From positions 1 through 20,558 of the forward strand of contig JAKLHX010000004.1 in NCBI GenBank assembly GCA_022709925.1: a stretch of 20,558 nucleotides of DNA. Reading direction: 5' to 3'. Below, one piece after another: positions 13,654 through 20,558 of this stretch; position 1 is the stretch's first letter, and the number at the start of each line of letters is the position of its first letter. The notes under the pieces are model-generated. The model was given only the letters and a program-made list of their open reading frames with translations, ran no database searches and was not told the DNA's origin. The DNA is from Candidatus Margulisiibacteriota bacterium (GTDB lineage Bacteria > Margulisbacteria > WOR-1 > JAKLHX01). Position numbers and translations under genes: made by a program.

Positions 13654-14349
13654 TTATATGGTCCACCTTTCTAACATAGAAACTATTTTTGTCCCCACGA
13701 CCACTTGTAATAATATCACTAAAAATGAAACGATAAAAGTGGACAACAGCGCATTTTGTTTGGAAAGCTTATATATTTTTCGTACGGCGATGCTCCATAG
13801 CCCCCACAGATATATGACGGCCAAAAATATCATCATGTTAGCGGCTATGCCGAAATTTTGCGAAGAAAATATCTTAAACCTTGCCAAAAGTGCGAACAAC
13901 GGAAGTATCGAGACAGGGACAAGGACCGCGCTTGAATAAAAGACCGCTTTAACCGTTTCTTTGATATCCCCAGAGCCGCCGAACCTTCCCGCAAAATAAT
14001 GCGCCAACACGGCAAAAAGGCTGAATAACGCGATAAGGAAAGCGGTGATAAGGAAAAGGGCGATTATGAATATCATTAAAAAGAGGACAGCACAAAATGC
14101 CGCGAACACCGGTATGACCACAAGAAGCTTGATACCGCGGAAACCCTCTACAAGGACCGAGACCATCGGATAAACGGAAATGATAAAAGCCGCTATGGAC
14201 AATAGAAAAGAGAATATCCAGCCTGAAATAGTGATAAAGGAAAGAGACTTATCCTTCCACGGGCCGTCCTCCATAAAAGTGTAGAAATATATCGGCCTTA
14301 AAAGGATAGTAAAAAGGCCGTCAAAATACCATTTCATCAGTGCTTTCAT
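13654..14349 (-). CDS. Yip1-family multi-pass membrane protein
   Basis: 231 residues with about six hydrophobic helices (roughly 37-62, 70-95, 95-120, 135-157, 166-188 and 203-223). The N-terminal amphipathic lead (MKALMKWYFDGLFTILLRPIYFYTFM) and the long Phe/Ile-rich central block resemble bacterial YIP1 (PF04893) proteins, whose function in bacteria is unknown. The ATG overlaps the recR stop (TAATG) and the stop touches the porC start, so it is tightly embedded in the operon. The family call rests on layout and lead sequence only. Confidence 0.75.
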   Translation of the reverse strand: MKALMKWYFDGLFTILLRPIYFYTFMEDGPWKDKSLSFITISGWIFSFLLSIAAFIISVYPMVSVLVEGFRGIKLLVVIPVFAAFCAVLFLMIFIIALFLITAFLIALFSLFAVLAHYFAGRFGGSGDIKETVKAVFYSSAVLVPVSILPLFALLARFKIFSSQNFGIAANMMIFLAVIYLWGLWSIAVRKIYKLSKQNALLSTFIVSFLVILLQVVVGTKIVSMLERWTI

Positions 14350-14948
14350 TATAACTGGGACCTCCCTTCGAGAGATTTAGACAGAGTAGCCTCGTCCGCA
14401 AAGTCCATGTCTGACCCTATAGGAAGCCCGTATGCTATCCTGGTCAGTTTTATGCCGAGCGGCTTAATAAGTTTTGTAAGGTAAAAGGTCGTGGTCTCGC
14501 TCTCGGTGGTCGGATTAAGAGCTATTATGACCTCTTCAACCCCGTCTTTAAGGCGTCTTATGAGTTCCTTTATCCTAAGGTTGTCCGGACCGATGCCGTC
14601 AAGCGGAGAAATGACCCCTCCGAGCACATGAAAAAGGCCTTTGTATTCGCCGGTCCTCTCTATGGCTATAAGGTCTTTCGGTTCCGAAACGACACAAACC
14701 ATCTTCCTGTTCCTGCCGCTGTTCTCACTGCAGATCGGACACGGATCGTTCTCCGTAAGGTTATAGCAGACTGAGCAGTATTTGACACTTTTTTTGACCT
14801 TCGAAAGAGCGCCGCAAAGAGAGTCCACTTCCGGCTCGGTTATCCCAAGTATGTGGAACGCCAGGCGTTGTGCCGACTTCGGGCCTATGCCCGGCATTTT
14901 CTTGAATTCTTCTATAAGGTTCGTTATGGGTTCGGGATAGATCGGCAT
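14349..14948 (-). CDS. recR: Recombination protein RecR
   Basis: 199 residues, exactly the usual length. Helix-hairpin-helix region (FKKMPGIGPKSAQRLAFHIL), C4 zinc finger (CSVC...CPIC; Cys58/61/70/73), and Toprim domain beginning VCVVSEPKDLIAIERTGEY, with GVEEVIIALNPTTESETT and the C-terminal TRIAYGLPIGSDMDFAD. It forms the RecR ring that loads RecA with RecO/RecF in gap repair. The ATG directly follows the ybaB stop (TAAATG). dnaX-ybaB-recR is a widely conserved gene order. Confidence 0.97.
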   Translation of the reverse strand: MPIYPEPITNLIEEFKKMPGIGPKSAQRLAFHILGITEPEVDSLCGALSKVKKSVKYCSVCYNLTENDPCPICSENSGRNRKMVCVVSEPKDLIAIERTGEYKGLFHVLGGVISPLDGIGPDNLRIKELIRRLKDGVEEVIIALNPTTESETTTFYLTKLIKPLGIKLTRIAYGLPIGSDMDFADEATLSKSLEGRSQL

Positions 14949-15275
14949 TTATTTAAATTTCCCGAGCATGTTGGTTATTTCCGGCAGGTTGAACTCGCTG
15001 ACGGTCTTGATCTTCGATTCCGCAAGAGATCTCGCTTTCAGTATGGATTCGTTCACCGCAAGAAGAAGAAGGTCTTCGAGTTTTTTGTGGTCGTTCATCG
15101 GAGCGATCGCCGGATCTATGGTTATAGACTTCACTTCCATCTCGCCGCTTATCTTGACCACCACAGCCCCCCTGCCGGCGCCGGTAGTCACCACTTCCTT
15201 AGAAAGCTCTTCGGTGATCTTTTGCATATTATCCTGCATCTGTTTGACTTTTTGCAACATATTACCTAAGTCCAT
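14949..15275 (-). CDS. ybaB: YbaB/EbfC nucleoid-associated protein
   Basis: 108 residues. The N-terminal coiled helix (MLQKVKQMQDNMQKITEEL) is followed by the family core GAGRGAVVVKISGEMEVKSITIDP and a C-terminal helix. These proteins form DNA-binding 'tweezer' dimers. It has a good ribosome site (AAAGGGGAT, about 5 nt) and lies 18 nt after dnaX and directly before recR, the standard neighbourhood. Confidence 0.95.
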   Translation of the reverse strand: MDLGNMLQKVKQMQDNMQKITEELSKEVVTTGAGRGAVVVKISGEMEVKSITIDPAIAPMNDHKKLEDLLLLAVNESILKARSLAESKIKTVSEFNLPEITNMLGKFK

Positions 15276-15293
15276 TGTTATCCCCTTTCTTTT

Positions 15294-16793
15294 TTATGAT
15301 ACTAGTTTACCGTCGAACATTTCCGCGACTTCGTCGGCTGTTATTCTTTCCTGCCCTGTCTTTGGTGAAGGTTCATTGTTCTTTTCGCTCAAAACACAGG
15401 CCACCGAAATGTTCCTGCCGACTATATCGGCTATAAACCCTTCAAGTATGTTCTTGTTCTGCGGCTCCTCCACCCTTGACTTGTGGAACGAGTAGCCTTT
15501 TTTAAAGCTCAGGACCAGCCTGCCGCTGCGGTCGATCTCGGACGGTTCGGCTTCGTGCAGGGAAACATATCCGAAAAGGCTCTTGCTTTTCATTTTTAAA
15601 AGGACATCGTTCCACTTTTCCTTAATTTCACCGAACAGATCTTTTGAGACCTTCATCTCAGGGACCTTTACCTGAGGTCTTTCATGTTTTTCCTGGACTA
15701 CGGGAGATTCCTCAATACTGCCGCACATCTCAAGGAGCGCGACTTCAAGAACAAGCCTTGAATTTTGGTGCCATTTCATCTCGGTCTCGGCTGCCGACAA
15801 CTTTCTTATTATGCTCTTCAGCTGTCCGAGATGGAATTTTTCACTGTCGGACTTAAGCCTTTCCACCTGGTCCTTTGAAAGCTCGAGGATATCGGTACTG
15901 CCTATCTTTGCCAATAAAAGGTTCCTGAAATGGTATGTAAGGTCTTTCGCGAGCTGAGGGATGCTGACCCCGGATAATACCGCGCCGTCAACCAATTCCA
16001 ATATCTTTTTCTCTGACCCTTCGGCGATCGCTCCGCCAAAATCGAACAGGAACTGCGGTTCAGAAGTTCCCAATACCTCTATGACGTTCTCAAGCTTGAT
16101 CGTCCCCTGACAGTAAGACATGAGCTGGTCTATAAGAGAAAGTGCGTCCCTTAAAGAACCTTCGGCGGCTCTCGCGATCCTGCTTATGGCGTCATCGTCT
16201 ATTTTTATTTTTTCTGAAGAAGCAATATCTTTTATATGTTTTGCTATTTTATCAGGGGATATCCTGCCAAAATCGAACCTCTGGCATCTTGAAGATATCG
16301 TTATAGGGACCCTCTGGGGTTCTGTCGTTGCCAATATGAAAAAAGTGTCTGCAGGAGGCTCTTCCAGGGTCTTCAGAAGAGCGTTGAAAGCTTCTGATGT
16401 GAGCATATGGACCTCATCTATAATGTATACTTTGTACCGGCCTTCCACGGGTTTATAGGCGATCTTTTCCCTGAGGTCCCTTATCTCGTCTATCCCCCTG
16501 TTGGAAGCTGCATCTATCTCTATCACGTTAAGAGCATGGCCTTTGGTTATCTTGACGCACTGGTCGCATTCTCCGCACGGATTCGGGGATGTCTTTCCGG
16601 AACAATTGATCGCTTTGGAGAATATCCTTGCCGTAGAGGTCTTCCCTGTCCCCCTTGGACCGGTAAAAAGATAAGCATGGGATATCCTTTGGTTCTTTAT
16701 CGCGTTCTTAAGCGTCGTTATTATGGGGTCCTGCCCCACTATCTCGTCAAAATTCTGCGAACGATATTTCCTATAGAGCGAAAGGTGCGACAT
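15294..16793 (-). CDS. dnaX: DNA polymerase III subunit gamma/tau
   Basis: 499 residues. Walker A GPRGTGKTS (45-53), zinc cysteines (64, 73, 76, 79), Walker B IIDEVHML, the TLEEPP motif, sensor-1 ILATTEP and sensor-2 GSLRDALSL all identify the clamp-loader ATPase. The stretch after about residue 370 is Lys/Glu-rich with a short C-terminal domain and is shorter than the E. coli tau tail. No convincing slippery frameshift signal was seen near the domain III/IV border, so a single product is likely. It starts 6 nt after alr, with a weak GGAG 10 nt upstream. Confidence 0.96.
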   Translation of the reverse strand: MSHLSLYRKYRSQNFDEIVGQDPIITTLKNAIKNQRISHAYLFTGPRGTGKTSTARIFSKAINCSGKTSPNPCGECDQCVKITKGHALNVIEIDAASNRGIDEIRDLREKIAYKPVEGRYKVYIIDEVHMLTSEAFNALLKTLEEPPADTFFILATTEPQRVPITISSRCQRFDFGRISPDKIAKHIKDIASSEKIKIDDDAISRIARAAEGSLRDALSLIDQLMSYCQGTIKLENVIEVLGTSEPQFLFDFGGAIAEGSEKKILELVDGAVLSGVSIPQLAKDLTYHFRNLLLAKIGSTDILELSKDQVERLKSDSEKFHLGQLKSIIRKLSAAETEMKWHQNSRLVLEVALLEMCGSIEESPVVQEKHERPQVKVPEMKVSKDLFGEIKEKWNDVLLKMKSKSLFGYVSLHEAEPSEIDRSGRLVLSFKKGYSFHKSRVEEPQNKNILEGFIADIVGRNISVACVLSEKNNEPSPKTGQERITADEVAEMFDGKLVS

Positions 16794-16799
16794 TTTTGT

Positions 16800-17921
16800 T
16801 CAACTCCGGTATATTCTCGGAACACGCTTGCCTATACCACATACTACCTCATAGTTGATCGTTTCATCAAGCAGGGCTATCTCATCCGCGGTTATCTCTT
16901 CCTTCCCCTGGCGGCCTATTATCACGGCCTCATCCCCTATCTCGATCTTATCCCTGCCGGTCTCTACCATTATCATATCCATCGTGACGCTTCCGACTAT
17001 AGGATATCTCTTGCCTCTTATAAGCACAGCTCCCCTGTTAGATACGCCCCGCGAAAGCCCGTCCGCATAACCGACCGGAAGAGTGGCGATCTTCGTCCTC
17101 TTTTTGGTATAGTATGAGGCCCCGTAGCTGACAGAGGTGTTCTTTGGAACTTCCTTTATATAGAGGACCTTTGTCTTGAACGACAGCACAGGTTCTATTT
17201 TTATCCTTTTCTTTTCTTTTGTTTCGAACGGCTGGAGCCCGTACATGCAAATGCCTATCCTTACCATATCAAGATGTGTCTGCGGAAAATTCAGCATCGC
17301 CGCGCTGTTGGCCGCATGTACTATCGGGACCTTTATCCCAAAAGCGCTTATTGCATCGATTACTTCCATGAATACCCTGAACTGCCTGTCGGTAAAATCC
17401 CCTTTTTTATCGTCGGCCTTGGCAAAGTGGGTAAAAACACCTTCGATCTCTATATTCGGCAGGACAGATATCTTTTTTATAAGATCAAGAGCTTTATCCG
17501 GCAAGACGCCTACCCTGGACATACCGGTATCTATCTTTATATGTATCTTGGCGAGGGCCGATTTTTGTTTGGCAGTATCCGACAAAAGCTGGGCAAGTTC
17601 ATAAGTGTAGACGGTCTGTGTTATCTTTGCGTCTATCACCCTCTCCACATATGCGTGATCTATCTCGCTGAGCACCAATATCGGGGACCTTACCGATGAC
17701 GATCTTAGCTCAAGAGCTTCGCCAAGAGAAGCAACCCCCAGATAATCGGCTTTTGCAAGTTCAGCGGTCTTGGCTACCTCTATGGCGCCATGCCCGTAGG
17801 CATTGGCTTTGACTATAGCCATCAGCTTTGTCCGCGGGGAAAGCGATCCCTTTATTGCGCAAATGTTATTGCGTAGTTTTTTCAGGTCTATTTCGGCAAA
17901 TGTGGGTCTGAAAGGTTCCAT
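16800..17921 (-). CDS. alr: Alanine racemase
   Basis: PLP enzyme making D-alanine for peptidoglycan. 373 residues, normal. The PLP lysine is Lys38 in AIVKANAYGHG; KIHIKIDTGMSRVGV, GVFTHFAKAD and HAANSAAML form the barrel; catalytic Tyr is in SVSYGASYY; and the C-terminal domain has LPVGYADGLSR and SVTMDMIMV. It implies a peptidoglycan wall. It starts 3 nt after the sensor-kinase stop with AAGGAT ahead of it, so it is probably cotranscribed with the kinase. Confidence 0.96.
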   Translation of the reverse strand: MEPFRPTFAEIDLKKLRNNICAIKGSLSPRTKLMAIVKANAYGHGAIEVAKTAELAKADYLGVASLGEALELRSSSVRSPILVLSEIDHAYVERVIDAKITQTVYTYELAQLLSDTAKQKSALAKIHIKIDTGMSRVGVLPDKALDLIKKISVLPNIEIEGVFTHFAKADDKKGDFTDRQFRVFMEVIDAISAFGIKVPIVHAANSAAMLNFPQTHLDMVRIGICMYGLQPFETKEKKRIKIEPVLSFKTKVLYIKEVPKNTSVSYGASYYTKKRTKIATLPVGYADGLSRGVSNRGAVLIRGKRYPIVGSVTMDMIMVETGRDKIEIGDEAVIIGRQGKEEITADEIALLDETINYEVVCGIGKRVPRIYRS

Positions 17922-17924
17922 TAT

Positions 17925-19811
17925 CTATCCTTTTGGTATCGAGAACACCATCTTCGTACCCTTGCCCAAGCCTTCGCTTTTAGCCCAGATACGTCCCCCG
18001 TGGGCCTCGACGATCTCTTTTGCTATACTGAGCCCGAGCCCTACACCGGGATGGTACTGCTGCTCAGGGTTCTCGATCTGATAAAATTTATCGAATATCC
18101 TTTCTGCCATAGATGGATCTATACCTATCCCGTTATCCTCGACACCGAACAGGACTTCTTTGTCATTATCGACCGCAGAAACGATTATAGTCCCGCCGGG
18201 ACCGGTGTACTTTATGGAATTCATCACCAGGTTGGTCAAGACCCTGAAGAGCTTGTTATAGTCGGCATGGACCGAAAGCCCTGACATTGATTCCGAGAAC
18301 AACCGGTTCAAAGAGATGTTCTTTTCTTCTGCCTGCGGCTTTATATCAAAGATGACCTCATCGATAAGTTTTGATATGTTAAGGCTCGAGAGTTCAAGCT
18401 TTAATTCTTTATTTGTCATCTTAACGGCATCAAAAAGTTCGGATATCAGGATGGCAAGCCTTTCGGCATTGTTGTGGGCGATGGTAAGGAATTTTTCCTG
18501 GTTAGGGGTTACTTCCCCGACTATCTTCCTCAAAAGGATCTTTATGGACTCCTTTATAGAGGCCAGCGGGGTCTTCAGCTCATGCGACATCTTTGAAAGA
18601 AAATCATTCTTTATGTCCTCCAGCTGCTTCAGCTTTATAGCTGTCTCCCTCTCTATACCGTACATCCTGGCATTGTGTATGGCAGTAGCCGCCTGATCGG
18701 CGAAAGTCGCAAGGAGCTGCCTGTCATCTTCCGTGATCGGCCTTTTGGAGATAAGGTTGTCCACGGCTATCATGCCGATGACTTTCCCGCGGGCCTTCAT
18801 CTGGACCACCATGTTCTGCCCGACCCCGGGCACCATATATTTTTTCTGGCTCGGCGGCAGAGCATTGTCGGCGTCCTCAGTAAAGAAGTATTCGAGGGCG
18901 CCTTTTGCCATCTTAGCGAAATTGTTGTCGTCCGCATCCATGGAATAGACCTGGTTCTCTATATTTTCCGGCTTGCCCCATCTGTCCACACCCATCCTTC
19001 CTTTTATGATGTTGTGCGGTGTATCCACCTCGAATATCCCGACCCTGTCAAAACCAAGCCCCTCCTGGACGCCTTTTATTATGAAAGAAAGGATCTTCTC
19101 CAGCTCTATATCCGAAGATATGAGTTTATGGGTCTTATAAAGTATCTCCAGCTGCGAATATTTCTTTTTGAGCTCTGAGGTCTCTGTTTCTATCCTTTTC
19201 TGCAGCTCTTCATTGAAGGAATTGACCCGTTCATACAATCCGGCATTCTCCATGGCAATAGATTCCGTCTTCTGTCTGAGCGCCCTTTCCGTCCCGGCAA
19301 TAAAATTCACGGCAAAAGTCGCCGCGCCCAAAAGAAATACTTTGTTCGCAAAAAGCGAAAAATAGAACGGAGAGAACAGGTTCGAAACAGTAGCGGCAAA
19401 GAACAATAAGGAAACATAGGCAAGCAGCACGAATTCACTGGCAAAACTCAAGACCATTGATGCCGAGACCACCAACATGAAATAAAGCGGCCACAGTTCG
19501 GAATTGATCCCGCCGGAAAAATAGACCGCCAAAGTTATGAATACGGAATCAAAGAGGAACGTTATCATGCTCAGAGAGGTCTTGTATCTCAAAGAGACCG
19601 CAAAAGTCACTGCGGCGTTATAAATAACCCCTATACAAAGGAGGAAAAGTCCGGGAGCAACGGGCACGCCGTAATTTTTTGGTATAAAAAGCCATAATAA
19701 GAGCCAGCCAAGCACGGCCCATCTTATTTTCCATAGAAAGGTCTCTCGAACATAAAGCTGCTCTATTGCGGTCTCTTTGCTGAGAAAACCGGAAGTATCT
19801 TTTTCTTTCAT
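17925..19811 (-). CDS. Membrane sensor histidine kinase with GAF domain
   Basis: 628 residues. An N-terminal membrane domain of about six helices (residues ~28-180) is followed by a coiled coil (~185-225), a GAF-type sensor domain (~230-385, with GFDRVGIFEVD and GKVIGMIAVDNLI), a HisKA domain with phospho-acceptor His410 in KMSHELKTPLAS, and an HATPase domain with N-box NLVMNSIKYT, G1 DNGIGID, F-box FDKFYQ and G2 GVGLGLSIAKEI. There is no periplasmic loop of any size, so the signal is probably sensed in the membrane or by the cytoplasmic GAF domain. No cognate response regulator is adjacent except the receiver at the end of the preceding gene. It has its own extended -10 promoter, ending 12 nt before the ATG. 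Confidence 0.93.
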   Translation of the reverse strand: MKEKDTSGFLSKETAIEQLYVRETFLWKIRWAVLGWLLLWLFIPKNYGVPVAPGLFLLCIGVIYNAAVTFAVSLRYKTSLSMITFLFDSVFITLAVYFSGGINSELWPLYFMLVVSASMVLSFASEFVLLAYVSLLFFAATVSNLFSPFYFSLFANKVFLLGAATFAVNFIAGTERALRQKTESIAMENAGLYERVNSFNEELQKRIETETSELKKKYSQLEILYKTHKLISSDIELEKILSFIIKGVQEGLGFDRVGIFEVDTPHNIIKGRMGVDRWGKPENIENQVYSMDADDNNFAKMAKGALEYFFTEDADNALPPSQKKYMVPGVGQNMVVQMKARGKVIGMIAVDNLISKRPITEDDRQLLATFADQAATAIHNARMYGIERETAIKLKQLEDIKNDFLSKMSHELKTPLASIKESIKILLRKIVGEVTPNQEKFLTIAHNNAERLAILISELFDAVKMTNKELKLELSSLNISKLIDEVIFDIKPQAEEKNISLNRLFSESMSGLSVHADYNKLFRVLTNLVMNSIKYTGPGGTIIVSAVDNDKEVLFGVEDNGIGIDPSMAERIFDKFYQIENPEQQYHPGVGLGLSIAKEIVEAHGGRIWAKSEGLGKGTKMVFSIPKG

Positions 19812-19823
19812 TATGTCGATAAA

Positions 19824-19832
19824 ATTATATCA
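19824..19832 (-). promoter_or_regulatory. Extended -10 promoter of the sensor kinase/alr/dnaX string
   Basis: TGATATAAT on the minus strand, a TGn extended -10 box ending 12 nt before the ATG at 19811. The -35 is poor, as is usual for extended -10 promoters. It lies in the 34-nt gap after the hybrid kinase gene. Confidence 0.65.
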
Positions 19833-19845
19833 CACCGGGTTTTGG

Positions 19846-20558
19846 TCAGTAGAGGTGCTTGACTATGAATGCCAACAGGTCTTTTTTCATTATAGGTTTT
19901 GTCAGATGACCGTCACATCCGGCCTCGATGCTCCTCTCTATCTCTTCAGGAAGCGCAAAAGCTGATATCGCGATCACAGTCGTCCTTGGTTTTCTCATCT
20001 TCTTCTCAATGTCCCGGATAGCCCTTGTGGCCTGATAACCGTTGATGACAGGGATCTTCAGGTCCATGAATATCATGTCATACGAGTTCTTATTGAACAG
20101 GGCCAGCCCTTTTGCTCCGTCCTCGGCAAAATCAGTCTTCACCTCTTTTATCCCTTTAAAGTATTCCTTGAACAGGAACCTTAAAGGCTCCGAATCTTCC
20201 ACAAAAAGAAGCCTTATGTTCTTTCCTGAATTCCTTATTACATCTTCTTCATTTTCAGCCCCTAGGAACCCTTTGTCTTTTACGCTGCGTTTCTGCCTGT
20301 CGGCCAATTTGACAGTGAAAAAGAAGGTGCTCCCTTTGTTCAAGACGCTTTCTATCCAGATATTCCCTCCCATGAGCTCCACAAGATGTTTTGATATGGT
20401 AAGTCCCAGGCCGGTCCCGCTATATTTATGCGTGATATCAACATCCATCTGATTGAACTTTTCGAATATCTCAGCGAGCTTCTGATCGCTGTCGATCTTG
20501 ATGCCGTTGATGGTGTTGACGACATCGCCGTTCTGCAGCCCGACCTGGCTCGCAAGCG
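19846..20558 (-). CDS. Hybrid sensor kinase fragment: end of HATPase plus receiver domain; 5' part outside window and possibly chimeric
   Basis: The frame is open to the window edge. Visible from the stop backwards are a receiver domain (LLFVEDSEPLRFLF; phospho-acceptor Asp at 20062-20064 in FMDLKIP; conserved Lys in LTKP) and, before it, the end of a kinase ATPase domain (IFEKFNQ, GTGLGLTISKHLVELMGG). The receiver could take phosphate from its own or the next kinase. Oddly, the codons before IFEKFNQ encode VGLQNGDVVNTINGIKID, which reads as a PDZ domain, not as the G1 region of a kinase. These codons are mostly C/G-ending, unlike the rest. The first ~85 bases may therefore be a misjoined contig end or a strange fusion. 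The ATG at 20448 is internal, not a true start. Confidence 0.8.
   Translation of the reverse strand, partial: LASQVGLQNGDVVNTINGIKIDSDQKLAEIFEKFNQMDVDITHKYSGTGLGLTISKHLVELMGGNIWIESVLNKGSTFFFTVKLADRQKRSVKDKGFLGAENEEDVIRNSGKNIRLLFVEDSEPLRFLFKEYFKGIKEVKTDFAEDGAKGLALFNKNSYDMIFMDLKIPVINGYQATRAIRDIEKKMRKPRTTVIAISAFALPEEIERSIEAGCDGHLTKPIMKKDLLAFIVKHLY

Noticed and set aside
16201..16215. A-rich run in dnaX (minus strand) as a programmed frameshift site
   Set aside because: It lies near residue 195 in the ATPase core, not near the gamma/tau border, and no stimulatory stem was seen.
16407..17117. Plus-strand open frame (236 codons) opposite dnaX and alr
   Set aside because: It spans two genuine genes in antisense; the composition is that of a mirrored frame.
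1..20558. CRISPR array, rRNA genes, prophage or transposase
   Set aside because: No regularly spaced direct repeats, rRNA sequence, or phage/transposase protein was found on either strand.

Overview
The window looks like chromosomal DNA of an uncultured, probably anaerobic bacterium with a Gram-negative-type envelope. The supporting genes are a four-subunit pyruvate:ferredoxin oxidoreductase, an exported beta-barrel protein next to a Spy/CpxP-like periplasmic protein, and a GH57 glycosidase. Isoleucine is often encoded by ATA, genes are packed tightly, and the one tRNA does not encode its CCA end. An R3H/AAA ATPase of the Ycf45/SpoIIIAA type and the gene mix would suit lineages sibling to Cyanobacteria (Margulisbacteria/Saganbacteria) or a similar candidate phylum. 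This placement is a weak inference.

Layout. 1-1495 (-): 5' part of a GH57 alpha-amylase/4-alpha-glucanotransferase-type gene, cut by the window edge. 1558-1668 (-): a 36-residue lysine-rich protein. 1740-2558 (-): an unknown multi-pass membrane protein. 2700-3608 (+): an MsrB-MsrA fusion. 3615-3962 (-): a 2-TM protein with a pore-loop-like middle. 4017-5403 (-): a two-gene envelope operon (Spy/CpxP-like, then beta-barrel). 5491-6333 (-): an unknown 280-residue protein behind a possible RNA hairpin. 6398-6468 (-): tRNA-Gln(CUG). 6473-6935: a small cassette with inverted ends carrying an S23/IVP four-helix-bundle gene. 6930-7169 (-): a 79-residue membrane protein whose stop codon lies in the cassette end. 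7199-8779 (+): nadB.

From 19811 down to 8772 (-) runs one nearly unbroken gene string: sensor kinase, alr, dnaX, ybaB, recR, a Yip1-family membrane protein, porC, porD, porA, porB, hup and an R3H ATPase. Most junctions are TAAATG, TAATG or a few bases. The string mixes cell-wall precursor supply (Alr), replication and recombination (DnaX-YbaB-RecR, HU), and central carbon/electron flow (Por). 19846-20558 (-) is the 3' part of a hybrid kinase/receiver gene.

Main points of interest: (i) five transcription-unit heads have a perfect TATAAT only 8-12 nt before an ATG, suggesting that leaderless or near-leaderless mRNAs are common here; (ii) the S23 cassette sits between a tRNA gene and the 3' end of another gene; (iii) the last ~85 bases encode a PDZ-like sequence that runs into a kinase ATPase domain, which is either a chimeric assembly end or an odd fusion; (iv) there are several small or unknown membrane proteins and a hairpin enclosing a start codon. 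No CRISPR array, rRNA or transposase was seen, and no stretch longer than 300 bases lacks a gene.
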